A DNA stretch of 64,000 nucleotides from Sphaerisporangium album. Its GTDB lineage: Bacteria; Actinomycetota; Actinomycetes; Streptosporangiales; Streptosporangiaceae. The position numbers and the translations under genes were made by a program. Below are positions 31,037-40,936 of the stretch, one piece after another (within the stretch, counting starts at the first letter, position 1; each line of letters begins with the position of its first letter). Where the stretch lies: positions 180,896 through 244,895 of the forward strand of contig NZ_QOIL01000017.1 of NCBI RefSeq assembly GCF_003323745.1, in the 5' to 3' direction. The notes under the pieces were generated by a model. That model searched no databases and was not told where the DNA came from. It worked only from the letters and a program-made list of their open reading frames with translations.

Positions 31037-34000
31037 ATGAAACGAGTGCTCACCTCCCTGGTTCTGCTCCTCTCCACGCTCGTCATCCCTTCACAGCTCC
31101 TGCTCCCCTCCCCGGCGTCGGCCACGGCCAGCACGGCCGCCGCCGAACCGCCGTTCTCCGCGCTGGTCTTCTCCAAGACCGCCGGGTTCCGGCACGACTC
31201 CATCCCGGCGGGCATCGCCGCGATCAAGAAGCTCGGCCAGGACCACGGGTTCACGGTGGACGCCACCGAGGACTCCGCCGCCTTCACCGAGCAGAACCTG
31301 GCCAAGTACCAGGTGGTGGTGTTCCTGTCCACCACGGGCGACGTCCTGGACGCCGCCCAGCAGACCGCCTTCGAGCACTACATCGAGGGCGGCGGCGGCT
31401 ACGCCGGCATCCACGCGGCCTCTGACACCGAGTACGACTGGGCCTGGTACGGCAAGCTGGTCGGCGCGTACTTCAAGCAGCACCCCGCGCCCCAGCAGGC
31501 CGTCGTCAAGGTCGAGGACCCCGCGCACCCCTCCACCACCGGCCTTCCCTCGCGCTGGTCCCGCTTCGACGAGTGGTACGACTTCCGCGCCAACCCGCGT
31601 GGCAACGTTCACGTCCTGACCTCCCTGGACGAGAAGAGCTACAGCGGCGGCACGATGGGCGTCGACCACCCCAACAGCTGGTGCCAGAACTACGATGGCG
31701 GCCGCTCCTGGTACACCGCGCTGGGCCACACCAACGAGTCCTACGCCGAGCCGAACTTCCTGAAGATGCTGCTCGGCGGCCTGCAGACCGCCGCCGGCGT
31801 CGTGCCGGCCGACTGCTCGGCCAGCCTGGACACGGCGTTCGCCAAGGTCACCCTTGACGACAACACGTCCAACCCGATGATGCTGGACATCGCCCCCGAC
31901 GGCACCGTCTTCTACATCGACCGGCTCGGCGACGTGAAGGCCGTCAAGCCGGCGGGCGGCGTGGTGACCTCCGGACACCTCAACGTCTTCACCGCCAACG
32001 AGAGCGGCCTGCTCGGCCTGGCGCTGGACCCGGGCTTCGCGACCAACCGCTGGGCGTACCTGTACTACTCCCCGCAGTCGAAGGTCGTGGACCGGCTGTC
32101 GCGCTTCACGATCCGCGAGGACCTGACGCTCGACCTCACCAGCGAGAAGGTCGTGCTGGAGGTGCCCGTCCAGCGGGCGGAGTGCTGCCACCACGGCGGC
32201 GGCATGGTGTTCGACAAGGCGACCGGCGACCTGTGGCTGGCCAACGGCGACAACACCAACCCGTTCGCCTCCGACGGCTACACGCCGATCGACGAGCGCG
32301 CGGGCCGGTCGGCGTGGGACGCCCAGGGCACCTCGGCCAACTCCAACGACCTGCGCGGCAAGGTGCTGCGCATCCACCCCGAGCCGGACGGCACCTACAC
32401 CGTCCCCGCGGGCAACATGTTCCCGCCGGGCACGCCGAAGACCCGCCCGGAGATCTACGGGATGGGCTTCCGCAACCCGTTCAGGATCGGCATCGACCCG
32501 AAGACGCACAAGCTCCTGGTCGCCAACTACGGCCCGGACGCGGGACAGCCGAGCGCGACGCGCGGCCCGGAGAACACCGTCGAGTGGGACATCCTCAACA
32601 GCCCGGGGTTCTACGGCTGGCCGTACTGCGTCGGCAACAACAAGGCCTACATCGACTTCGACTTCGCCACGAACACCTCCAAGCAGGCGTTCGACTGCGC
32701 GGCGCCGAAGAACGATTCGCCCAACAACACCGGCCTCAACGACCTGCCCAAGGCGCTGCCGGCCACCGTCTACTACCACTACGCCGCCGACCCCGCCTTC
32801 CCCGAACTGGGTGGCGGCGGCGCGCCCATGGCCGGACCGGCCTACCGGTTCGACCCGGCGCTGAAGTCGGACAACAAGTGGCCCGCCTACTGGGACGGCA
32901 AGGCCGTCTTCGGTGAGTGGAACCAGAACAACCTGTACTCCTTCCAGCTCAGCGAGGACGGCTCGCAGCTCGTCGACATCAACACGATGCTCGGCAAGAT
33001 GAGCTTCAAGAAGCCGATGGACATGAAGTTCGGCCCCGACGGCGCGCTCTACCTCATCGAGTGGGGCTCGGGCTTCGGCGGCGACAACACCGACTCCGGC
33101 GTCTACCGGATCGACTACGTCCAGGGCAGCCGGTCGCCGGTCGCCCAGGCCAAGGCCGACAAGACCTCCGGCCCGGCGCCGCTGACCGTGAAGTTCTCCA
33201 GCGCGGGCTCGGCCGACCCCGACGGGCAGGCGATCACCTTCGCCTGGGACTTCGACGGCGACGGCCAGACCGACTCCACCGACGCCAACCCGACCTTCAC
33301 CTACAACACGGCCGGCAACTTCACCGCCGTGCTGACCGTGAAGGACGAGGACGGCAAGACGGCCACCGCCAACGTGCCGATCGTGGTCGGCAACACGGCG
33401 CCGACGGTCAAGATCAACCTTCCGCCGGACGGCGGCCTGTTCGAGTTCGGCGACCAGGTGAAGTTCACCGTCACGGTCACCGACCCCGAGGACGGCACGG
33501 TGGACTGCGCGGCCGTGAAGATCCAGGCCATCCTGGGCCACGACACGCACGGCCACCCGCTCGACCAGTACACCGGCTGCTCGGGCGTCGTCCAGACGAC
33601 CCTGTCCGGCGGGCACAGCGAGGGCGACAACGTCTTCTACGTGCTGGAGGCGTCCTACACCGACAAGGGCGGCGCCGGTTCCTCGAACCCGCTGACCGGC
33701 CGGGCGCAGGCGCTGCTGCAGCCCAAGCACAAGCAGGCCGAGTTCTTCACCACGACCGGCCGCGCGCCGGGCGGCATCGGCACCGGCGACCCCGGCGTCA
33801 AGGTGGAGACCACCTCCGACACGCAGGGCGGCTTCAACAACATCGGCTTCATCGAGGACGGCGACTACTGGAGCCACGACCCGGTGAACCTGTCGGGGAT
33901 CGAGAAGCTGAGCTTCCGCGCGTCCTCCGGCTCCACCGGCGGCACGATCGAGATCCGCGCGGGCGCCGTGGACGGCACCCTGGTCGGCAAGGCCGACGTC

Positions 34001-36736
34001 GCCAACACCGGCGGCTGGCAGACCTTCCAGGACTTCCCGGTCACGCTGACCAACCCGCCGACCACCAGCGGCCCGCTGTACTTCGTCGTCCGCAATCTGG
34101 CGGGCGGCACCAACACCGGCGGCCTGCTGAACGTCAACTGGACCGACTTCGTCGGCAAGGGCGTCACCGACAACCAGCGGCCGGCGGTCACCCTCACGGC
34201 GACCCCCGACAGGGGCCCGGCTCCGCTGACGGTCAGCCTGCACGCCGAGGCCAGTGACCCCGACGGGAACACCCCGCTGACCTACAAGTGGAACCTCGGC
34301 GTGGCCGGCGCGCCGGCGCCCACGACCCCGGACGCCCGCTACACCTACCAGACGCCCGGGACGTACGACGCGTCGGTCACCGTGACGGACGCCAAGGGCG
34401 CCGCCCGCACCGAGCACATCCCGATCATCGTGGACACCCCGGGGACGACCTGCCTGACCGGCAAGTCGGACGGCTTCGACGGCGTCGCGCTCGACCGCTC
34501 GCGGTGGAGCGTGCTGCGGGAGAACCAGGACCTGCGGGTGGCCGGCGGGGCGCTGCACATCCCCACCTCGCTCACCGAGATCTACGGCACCAACAACAGC
34601 AACCCGGTGCCCAACCTGGTGCTGCAGCCCATGCCCAGCGGGGCGTGGCAGGCCACGACCAAGGTGACGATCGACGCCAGGGACGCCTACCAGCAGGCGG
34701 GCCTGATCCTGTACGGCGACGATGACAACTACGCCAAGATGGTCATCTCCGCGCGTACCGCCAATAACCCGGCCAACCGCGTCTTCCAGTTCGTCCGGGA
34801 GGAAGCGGGCCAGCCGAACGAGGTGGCCGCGTCCAACACCGCCAACCTCGGCGCGGACTACCCGACCACCGTCTACATCCGGCTGGCCAGCAACGGCACC
34901 ACCCTCACGGCGGCCTACTCGCCCGACGGGGTGACCTGGACGACGATGCCGCAGACCGACAAGGCGATCGCCGGCATCACCAACCCGCGCATCGGCCTCA
35001 CGTCGTTCGCCAGCACCGGCAACAGGCCGGTCGTCGACGCCGCCTTCGACTGGTTCCAGCTCCTGCCGGACGCCACCGCGGGCCCGTCCACGCCGGACGA
35101 CGAGTTCACCGGCGACTCGCTGGACGCGTGCCGCTGGAACACCGTCATCCGCCCGGACGCCTCGGCGACCCGGGTGACCGGTGGCAACCTGGAGATCGAC
35201 ACGAGCAAGGGTGACATCTACGGCACCGACAACTCGGGGCCGAAGAACTTCATCCTCCAGACCCCGCCCTCCGGGGACTGGTCCGTGGAGACCAAGGTCG
35301 ACGCGTCGGCCTTCAACGAGGCCTACCAGCAGGCCGGGTTGATCGCCTACACCGGCGACGGCGACTACGTGAAGCTCGACTACCTCACCGACGGCCCGAC
35401 GTCGCGCAGGATCGAGCTGCGCAGCGAGATCGGCGACTCGGTGCAGAACCCGCAGCCGCAGCTCGGCGACCTCACCCAGGGCGTGTGGTGGCTGCGACTG
35501 ACCAAGACCGGCACGACGTACCGCGGTTTCGCCTCCTCCAACGGCACCACCTGGACGGAGATCGGCACCGGGGTGGCCAACACGGCGATCGGCAACGCCA
35601 AGGTGGGCCTGTTCTCCTTCGGGGTGAACGCGGCCGCGTCCAAGACGGCGAAGTTCGACTTCTTCCACGCCTCGTGGGGGCGGCCGGCCGACACCACGCC
35701 GCCGACGGTCTCGGCGACCACCACCCCGGCCAAGCCCGACGGCGGAAACGGCTGGTTCGTCTCCCCCGTCACGGTCGCGGTGACCGCGTCCGACAGCGGC
35801 TCGGGCCTGGCCTCCACCGAGTTCAGCGTGGACGGGGGCCCGTGGGCGCCCTACACCGACCCGGTGACGGTCGCGTCCGACGGCGTCCACACCGTCGCCT
35901 ACCGTGCCGCCGACAAGGCGGGCAACACCGCCGACGGCACGATCGAGGTGAAGAAGGACACCACGGCGCCGCTGACCACGGCGCAGTTCGCCCCGGGCAA
36001 CGACGACGGCTGGCACGGATCCACCGTGCCGGTGACGCTGACCGCGTCCGACGGCGCCTCGGGTCTCGCCGGCGTCGAGTACTCGCTCGACGGCGGCGCG
36101 TGGAAGTCGTACACCGAGCCGGTGAACATCACCGGCGACGGCAGCCACGAGCTGCGCTACCGGGCCAAGGACAAGGCCGGGAACGTCGAGACCGAGAAGG
36201 CCGCGGCGGTCAAGATCGACGGCACCAAGCCGACGGTCCTGGTGTCCGGCATCTCCGACTCCGTGATCTACGGGGACAGCCAGGACCTGCGCATCACCTG
36301 GCAGGCCGTGGACAGCACCTCCGGGGTCAAGACGGTCACCGGCACGCTGGACGCCGCTCCATACGCCTCGGGCCGGCTGCAGGCGCTGTACGAGCTCAAG
36401 CTCGGCACGCACGCGCTGGCGGTCACCGCGACCGACAACGCGGGCAACGTCACCAAGGAGCAGGTGACCTTCGGGATCACCACCTCGACGCGGGACATCG
36501 GCCTGCTGATCGACCGCTTCGTGGCGACGAGCCGGCTCAGCCAGAAGAACGGCAACACGCTCCAGTCCGAGCTCACCAAGGTCAAGAAGACCGAGGCGAA
36601 GGGCAACGACGGCAAGACCGTCAAGGAGCTGCAGAAGTTCAGGACCCTGGTCAACGACGGCAAGACCGTCCCCGACCAGGAAATCCGCACCGTCCTCACC
36701 CGCGACATCGACGCCGTGATCGCACGGCTCTCGTGA
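31037..36736 (+). CDS. giant secreted ThuA / sorbosone dehydrogenase-like mosaic protein
   Basis: A 1,899-residue exported protein; GAGG lies 6 nt before ATG 31037. Domains: signal peptide (1-~35); ThuA-like class I glutamine amidotransferase-fold domain (~40-255, with VLVFSKTAGFRHDS-like start and GGGYAGIHAASDTEYDW); glucose/sorbosone dehydrogenase-like propeller (~264-696) with the QRAECCHHGGGMVFD and RGKVLRIHP segments; PKD (~699-785); Ig-like (~785-900); CBM6-like (~905-1045); second PKD (~1045-1133); two DUF1349-like concanavalin domains (~1142-1347 and ~1350-1548), near-copies of each other; OmpL47-type repeats (~1552-1815); and a small helical C-terminus (~1817-1899) that may be a FIMAH-type domain. 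It likely oxidises or modifies sugars outside the cell. ThuA plus PQQ-type propeller fusions are known from actinomycetes; the substrate is unknown. Confidence 0.85.
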   Translation: MKRVLTSLVLLLSTLVIPSQLLLPSPASATASTAAAEPPFSALVFSKTAGFRHDSIPAGIAAIKKLGQDHGFTVDATEDSAAFTEQNLAKYQVVVFLSTTGDVLDAAQQTAFEHYIEGGGGYAGIHAASDTEYDWAWYGKLVGAYFKQHPAPQQAVVKVEDPAHPSTTGLPSRWSRFDEWYDFRANPRGNVHVLTSLDEKSYSGGTMGVDHPNSWCQNYDGGRSWYTALGHTNESYAEPNFLKMLLGGLQTAAGVVPADCSASLDTAFAKVTLDDNTSNPMMLDIAPDGTVFYIDRLGDVKAVKPAGGVVTSGHLNVFTANESGLLGLALDPGFATNRWAYLYYSPQSKVVDRLSRFTIREDLTLDLTSEKVVLEVPVQRAECCHHGGGMVFDKATGDLWLANGDNTNPFASDGYTPIDERAGRSAWDAQGTSANSNDLRGKVLRIHPEPDGTYTVPAGNMFPPGTPKTRPEIYGMGFRNPFRIGIDPKTHKLLVANYGPDAGQPSATRGPENTVEWDILNSPGFYGWPYCVGNNKAYIDFDFATNTSKQAFDCAAPKNDSPNNTGLNDLPKALPATVYYHYAADPAFPELGGGGAPMAGPAYRFDPALKSDNKWPAYWDGKAVFGEWNQNNLYSFQLSEDGSQLVDINTMLGKMSFKKPMDMKFGPDGALYLIEWGSGFGGDNTDSGVYRIDYVQGSRSPVAQAKADKTSGPAPLTVKFSSAGSADPDGQAITFAWDFDGDGQTDSTDANPTFTYNTAGNFTAVLTVKDEDGKTATANVPIVVGNTAPTVKINLPPDGGLFEFGDQVKFTVTVTDPEDGTVDCAAVKIQAILGHDTHGHPLDQYTGCSGVVQTTLSGGHSEGDNVFYVLEASYTDKGGAGSSNPLTGRAQALLQPKHKQAEFFTTTGRAPGGIGTGDPGVKVETTSDTQGGFNNIGFIEDGDYWSHDPVNLSGIEKLSFRASSGSTGGTIEIRAGAVDGTLVGKADVANTGGWQTFQDFPVTLTNPPTTSGPLYFVVRNLAGGTNTGGLLNVNWTDFVGKGVTDNQRPAVTLTATPDRGPAPLTVSLHAEASDPDGNTPLTYKWNLGVAGAPAPTTPDARYTYQTPGTYDASVTVTDAKGAARTEHIPIIVDTPGTTCLTGKSDGFDGVALDRSRWSVLRENQDLRVAGGALHIPTSLTEIYGTNNSNPVPNLVLQPMPSGAWQATTKVTIDARDAYQQAGLILYGDDDNYAKMVISARTANNPANRVFQFVREEAGQPNEVAASNTANLGADYPTTVYIRLASNGTTLTAAYSPDGVTWTTMPQTDKAIAGITNPRIGLTSFASTGNRPVVDAAFDWFQLLPDATAGPSTPDDEFTGDSLDACRWNTVIRPDASATRVTGGNLEIDTSKGDIYGTDNSGPKNFILQTPPSGDWSVETKVDASAFNEAYQQAGLIAYTGDGDYVKLDYLTDGPTSRRIELRSEIGDSVQNPQPQLGDLTQGVWWLRLTKTGTTYRGFASSNGTTWTEIGTGVANTAIGNAKVGLFSFGVNAAASKTAKFDFFHASWGRPADTTPPTVSATTTPAKPDGGNGWFVSPVTVAVTASDSGSGLASTEFSVDGGPWAPYTDPVTVASDGVHTVAYRAADKAGNTADGTIEVKKDTTAPLTTAQFAPGNDDGWHGSTVPVTLTASDGASGLAGVEYSLDGGAWKSYTEPVNITGDGSHELRYRAKDKAGNVETEKAAAVKIDGTKPTVLVSGISDSVIYGDSQDLRITWQAVDSTSGVKTVTGTLDAAPYASGRLQALYELKLGTHALAVTATDNAGNVTKEQVTFGITTSTRDIGLLIDRFVATSRLSQKNGNTLQSELTKVKKTEAKGNDGKTVKELQKFRTLVNDGKTVPDQEIRTVLTRDIDAVIARLS

Positions 36737-36771
36737 TCGCCTGAGGACCTGACAAGGTAACCACTCCCAAC

Positions 36772-36805
36772 GGAACGCGGACCCTCCTCCCCGGGTCCGC
36801 GTTCC
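36772..36805 (+). terminator. hairpin terminator after the ThuA mosaic gene
   Basis: A perfect 13-bp stem (GGAACGCGGACCC at 36772-36784 and its complement 36793-36805) with an 8-nt loop lies 35 bp after the stop and is followed by a short T-rich run. Confidence 0.88.
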
Positions 36806-36906
36806 GCCTTTTCCGGGAGGTTCACACCGCGGACGTGCCCCTCACGTGGGCCATGGCGGCGAGGTCGGCGGCCCTGGTGGGCTCGGCGGTGTCGTGAGCG
36901 GGTGTC

Positions 36907-37911
36907 TCAGGTGAGCTGGACAAGCACCGACCCGGCGATGAGCAGCGCCAGGCCTCCGAGGCGCGGCGCGGTGAGCGGGCGCTTGGGCAGGCGGAACAGG
37001 CCGGAGTTGTCGATGGCCGCCGACGCCACCTGCTGACCGGTCACGGTGAGCGCGACGGTCGTGGCGGCGCCGATCTCGGGGATCAGCATGAAGGTCGCGG
37101 TCACGTACGCGGCGGCGCAGGCGCCTCCGAGCCAGCCCCACCACGGCATGGCGCCGAGCGGCTGGAACTTCGGCTGCGGGGTACGGCGGAAGGCGAGCAG
37201 GAGCAGCAGGACCACGACGATGGTCAGGGTGGCGACGATGAAGCTGATCGTGGCCACGGTCACCGGCGCCTGCAGGTCCTTGCGCAGCTGGGCGTTGACC
37301 GCGCCCTGGATCGGCAGCACCGCGCCGGCGACGAGGCCGAGCAGGATCCAGCCGCCCTGGAAGGCGCCGGACTGCTTGGCGGCGACGGCGGGCGCGGTGG
37401 CCGTCGCGACGGAGCCTCCGCCGGATCCCGTGGCGGGCGGCGGGGGCGGCACGGCCGGTTGGGCGGCGCGCTGGCTGCGGATGATGACCGTGATGCCGAC
37501 CAGGACGGCGACGGCGCCGAGCACGATGCCGAGGCTGATCGGCTTCTTGGCCAGGCCGAGCAGGCCGAGCAGGTCCAGCCCGAGGGAGGCGAACATCTGG
37601 CCGGTGACGAACAGCCCGACCGCGGCCAGCGCGCCGAGCCGGGGGAAGAGCAGGATTCCGCTGGTGATGTACAGCGGGCTGGCGAGCCCGCCGAGCAGGT
37701 GCCAGAACGGCACGTCGGGCACCAGGCGGATCGCGCCGATCGTCCCCACGGCGACGGCCAGGACCGCCAGGAGCACCGTGGCGACGCTCAGCTGCACTGA
37801 GGAGGCGCCGTACGGCGTGCCGACGGCCTTGTTGAGCTGAAGGTTCACCGACGTCTGCACTGCCAGTAAACAGCCGATCAGCAGCGCCGACGCGAGGAGG
37901 AGGGCATGCAT
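36907..37911 (-). CDS. DUF606 (YdcZ-type) DMT-superfamily transporter
   Basis: A 334-residue membrane protein made of two repeated halves of five hydrophobic helices each (~1-145 and ~180-334), separated by a Pro/Ala/Gly-rich loop. Both halves carry the family pattern (QTSVNLQLNKAVGTP in the first, QGAVNAQLRKDL in the second) and the second ends TVTGQQVASAAIDNSGLF. Members are thought to export small molecules; the substrate is unknown. ATG 37911 was chosen over the TTG at 37923. It diverges from a TetR regulator across a 108-bp gap with inverted repeats, which is the usual layout of a regulator-controlled exporter. Confidence 0.9.
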   Translation of the reverse strand: MHALLLASALLIGCLLAVQTSVNLQLNKAVGTPYGASSVQLSVATVLLAVLAVAVGTIGAIRLVPDVPFWHLLGGLASPLYITSGILLFPRLGALAAVGLFVTGQMFASLGLDLLGLLGLAKKPISLGIVLGAVAVLVGITVIIRSQRAAQPAVPPPPPATGSGGGSVATATAPAVAAKQSGAFQGGWILLGLVAGAVLPIQGAVNAQLRKDLQAPVTVATISFIVATLTIVVVLLLLLAFRRTPQPKFQPLGAMPWWGWLGGACAAAYVTATFMLIPEIGAATTVALTVTGQQVASAAIDNSGLFRLPKRPLTAPRLGGLALLIAGSVLVQLT

Positions 37912-37929
37912 GAGAGGTCCCAACGACAG

Positions 37930-37993
37930 ATGTGGACAGTCCGTCCGTTTTAGCGAGCTCAGAGTACGTCAGAACTGGACGACATGTCCACAT
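37930..37993. promoter_or_regulatory. operator palindromes between exporter and TetR genes
   Basis: TGGAC-GACAT-GTCCA (37976-37990) is a perfect palindrome near the -35 region of the TetR gene, and ATGTGGACA (37930-37938) is an exact inverted copy of TGTCCACAT (37985-37993); GGAC-A-GTCC at 37934-37942 adds a third element. A -10-like TACGAT at 38008-38013 ends 6 nt before the TetR ATG, implying a leaderless transcript under autorepression. Confidence 0.6.
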
Positions 37994-38019
37994 AACGTTG
38001 TGGGGCCTACGATGGACCC

Positions 38020-38712
38020 ATGAGCGACAGGCTTACCGGCGCCGACGAGACCCCGGTGAACAGCCAGATCCCGACACATCCGGCCATGTTGGTCGGCATT
38101 TCGAGCCGCGACCTTCCCCTGCTCCAGCCCACGGCCACCGAGGAGACCCGGCAGCCGGTGCGCGAGCGCTCCGACGCCGCGCGCAACCGGGCCCGCGTCC
38201 TCGCCGCGGCCGAACGCCTGTTCGCCACGATGGACGCCCGGCAGGTCACCATGGAGGAGATCGCGCGCGCCGCAGGCGTGGGCCGGGCCACCTTGTACCG
38301 CCGCTACCCCGACCCCGCGTCCATCGCCATCGCCCTGCTCGACGAGCACGAACGCCGCCTCCAGGAGCACATCCTGCGCGGCGACCCGCCCCTCGGCCCC
38401 GGCGCCTCACCCACCGAGCGCCTCGCCGCCTTCTACGAGGCGTCGGTCGACCTGCTGGAGGGCCACCTCCACCTGGCCCTCGGCGCCGAGGTCGGCAAGG
38501 CCAGGTTCGCCACCGGCGCCTACGGCTTCTGGCGCGCGCACGTGCGCGTGCTCCTGGTCCAGGCGGGTGTCCCCGACCCCGACGCCGCGGCGGACGCCGT
38601 CCTCTCCCCCCTGGCGCCCGAGCTTTACTCCTTCCAGCGCCACACCCTCGGCCTGCCGAAGGAGCGCATCACCGAGTCCCTGGTCTGGCTGGCCCGCCGC
38701 CTCACCGACTGA
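38020..38712 (+). CDS. TetR-family transcriptional regulator
   Basis: A 230-residue regulator with a ~50-residue N-terminal extension before the DNA-binding domain. The helix-turn-helix is visible at ~55-100 (RVLAAAERLFATMDARQVTMEEIARAAGV followed by GRATLYRRYPD). The C-terminal part would bind a ligand and dimerise. It diverges from the DUF606 exporter, whose promoter region bears matching palindromes, so it probably represses that exporter and itself. Its stop codon overlaps the 3' end of the convergent helicase gene by 11 bp. Confidence 0.92.
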   Translation: MSDRLTGADETPVNSQIPTHPAMLVGISSRDLPLLQPTATEETRQPVRERSDAARNRARVLAAAERLFATMDARQVTMEEIARAAGVGRATLYRRYPDPASIAIALLDEHERRLQEHILRGDPPLGPGASPTERLAAFYEASVDLLEGHLHLALGAEVGKARFATGAYGFWRAHVRVLLVQAGVPDPDAAADAVLSPLAPELYSFQRHTLGLPKERITESLVWLARRLTD

Positions 38713-40936
38713 CGTCTTCTCCCAGGCGCCGCTGCTCGGCCTCGACGATCGCGCGGGCCAGGGACTGCTCGGAGACGTCGATCGCCTCCGCCGTGGTCTC
38801 GGCCAGCTCGCTGCGGCGGGCGTAGGCGTCGAAGATCTCGGTCTTGGCGTCCAGCAGTTCCAGCATGCGCTCGTCCACGCTGTTCACCAACAGCAGCCGG
38901 TGCACCTGCACCGTGCGGACCTGGCCCATTCGGTGGGCGCGGGCGACGGCCTGGGTCTCCATGGTCGGCTTGACCTGCGGTTCGCAGATGATCACCACCG
39001 ACGCGGCCTGAAGGTTCAGGCCGACGCCCCCGGCCTCGATCTGGGCGAGCAGCACCGCGTGGCCCGGCGCGGACGTGAACGCGTCCACCGTCCGCTGGCG
39101 GCGGGCCGCGGTCACATCGCCGGTGATCGGCCCATGGACCTCCGGCCCGAGGACGTCGCCGACCGCGGTCAGGACGTTCCGGAAGTACGAGAAGACGACG
39201 ACCTTGAGACCGTTGCCCGCGGCCTCCTTCACGATCTCCGTCAGCCGGTTGAGTTTGGCCGACTGGCTCGGCACCGCGTACGCCGCGCGCCGCATCGCCA
39301 TGAAGTTCCCGGCGGCCACCGCCTGCCGGTAGGCCGTGAGGTCCGCTCTGCCGAGCTCCTCCCATTCGTCCACGTGGACCACCTCGGGGAGCTCGTCCAG
39401 CACGTCCGCCTGGTTGCGGCGCAGGTAGACCGGCGCGACCGCCTTGCGGAACGCGGCGGCCCCCGCCACGCCGTCGTGGACGCGGATCGCGGGGAGCAGG
39501 TCGGGCCGCAGGTGGCCCACGAGGGCGCGGAACTCCCCGGCGCGGTTCTCCATCGGCGTGCCGGACAGGAACAGGACGCGCTCGACGCGCTCGCACCAGC
39601 GGGCCACCGCCTGGGTCCGCTTGGCGGCCGGGTTCTTGACGTAGTGCGCCTCGTCCACCACGAGCATGCCCACCGCGAGCTCGCCGGGGACCGCGAGGTG
39701 GCCGAGCATGGCGAAGGTGGTCACCGCGACGCCGCCCTCACGGATCCACCGCGCCGTCGCGGCGGCGCGGTCGCGCCCGTGCAGAGGGTAGGCGTGCAGC
39801 GTGCTGCGGCGTTCCACCTCCCTCAGCCAGTTGATCAGGACGCTGGCCGGGCACGCGACCAGGAAGTGCGTGGCCCCCTCGGCCCTGAGGTGCGCCATGG
39901 CGGCGATGGCCGTGATCGTCTTGCCCAGGCCCATCTCGTCGCCGACGATCACCCTGCGCTGGACCAGCGCGAACCGCGCCCCGAAGGACTGGTAGCCCCG
40001 CAGTGACACCCGCCGGTGGGTGTCGTCCAGTTCCTGCGCCCGGACCCGCGACGCGAGGTCGTCGGGCAGGAACCCCTCGGCGGCGTGCCGGTCGGGGCCG
40101 GTGCCCGCGATCTCGGCGAGCAGGCCGTGGTAGGTCGCCGACTGCAGCTCGTAGTCGCTCCACGCCTCGATGTCGCTCGCCACGGGACGCAGCAGGTCCA
40201 CCGACGCCTGCGCCATGAGCAGCGAGGCGCCCGCCACCCCCGCAGCGCCCACCGAGCCCACCGCACCCGCCTGGCCCACCGCGCCCGCCTGGTTCGCCTC
40301 GGCGAGGAGCCGTTCCAGCTCGTGGACGGCCTGCCGGGCGCGGGCGCGGCCCTTCGCGCCCGCCAGCAGCATCCGCAGGCCGCTCCCGGCCGGACCCGCC
40401 GCCGACAGCGCCGGCGCGAGCCGTTTCTCGGCGTCGCCCGCCAGGCCGAGCGCGCGCGGCAGGTCGGGCCCCGCGTTCACGAGCCGCTTCAGCGCCTTCA
40501 GCAGGTCGGTGGCGGCGGCGTCCTTGCGTCCTACGTCGATCCGGACGGCGACCGCTTCGGCGACGGCGCGCTCGATCTGCTGGGCGGCCGCGTGGATCTG
40601 CCGCGCCGACCGCGCGCCGATGCCGGGCAGGAGCTGCAACGCGTACGGCGTCGTCTCCAGGACGTCCAGCACCGTGGTGTACCCGGCCTCTTCGACGGCC
40701 CCCAGCCGCAGGCGCCCCTCCGTCACGTCCTTGACGCGCGCGACCGGGATCGCCGCCAGCTCCCGTCGCGCGGCCTCACCACGGACGACCGTGAGCGCCC
40801 GCTCGACGTCCGCCCGAGCGCGCCCGTGGTCGGCGAGCAGGGTGCGCGCGGTCTCGCGAAGCCTGCGCGCCTTCAGGAGGACGGCCCGCGCCTCCCGGGC
40901 GCTCGGATGCCCGTCCTCGCGCCCGATGCCGTTCAC
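38702..40936 (-). CDS. SNF2-family DNA helicase/translocase with N-terminal helix-hairpin-helix
   Basis: A 744-residue protein started at GTG 40936 behind AAGGCGG. Residues ~85-125 hold a helix-hairpin-helix DNA-binding motif (LQLLPGIGARSARQI). After a Gly/Ala/Val-rich tract (~220-240) come SNF2 motifs: Walker A GDEMGLGKT near 330, motif II DEAH near 428, motif III LSGTPMENR near 455, and the C-terminal lobe with GGVGLNLQAA and AHRMGQ near 665. It should translocate on double-stranded DNA using ATP, in repair or recombination. It stands alone; the only neighbour contact is the 11-bp tail-to-tail overlap with the TetR gene. No nuclease domain is visible. Confidence 0.9.
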   Translation of the reverse strand: MNGIGREDGHPSAREARAVLLKARRLRETARTLLADHGRARADVERALTVVRGEAARRELAAIPVARVKDVTEGRLRLGAVEEAGYTTVLDVLETTPYALQLLPGIGARSARQIHAAAQQIERAVAEAVAVRIDVGRKDAAATDLLKALKRLVNAGPDLPRALGLAGDAEKRLAPALSAAGPAGSGLRMLLAGAKGRARARQAVHELERLLAEANQAGAVGQAGAVGSVGAAGVAGASLLMAQASVDLLRPVASDIEAWSDYELQSATYHGLLAEIAGTGPDRHAAEGFLPDDLASRVRAQELDDTHRRVSLRGYQSFGARFALVQRRVIVGDEMGLGKTITAIAAMAHLRAEGATHFLVACPASVLINWLREVERRSTLHAYPLHGRDRAAATARWIREGGVAVTTFAMLGHLAVPGELAVGMLVVDEAHYVKNPAAKRTQAVARWCERVERVLFLSGTPMENRAGEFRALVGHLRPDLLPAIRVHDGVAGAAAFRKAVAPVYLRRNQADVLDELPEVVHVDEWEELGRADLTAYRQAVAAGNFMAMRRAAYAVPSQSAKLNRLTEIVKEAAGNGLKVVVFSYFRNVLTAVGDVLGPEVHGPITGDVTAARRQRTVDAFTSAPGHAVLLAQIEAGGVGLNLQAASVVIICEPQVKPTMETQAVARAHRMGQVRTVQVHRLLLVNSVDERMLELLDAKTEIFDAYARRSELAETTAEAIDVSEQSLARAIVEAEQRRLGEDVSR

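Noticed and set aside
31091..36412. A minus-strand open frame of about 1,770 codons
   Set aside because: It is the antisense shadow of the ThuA mosaic gene, without ribosome site or domain signatures.
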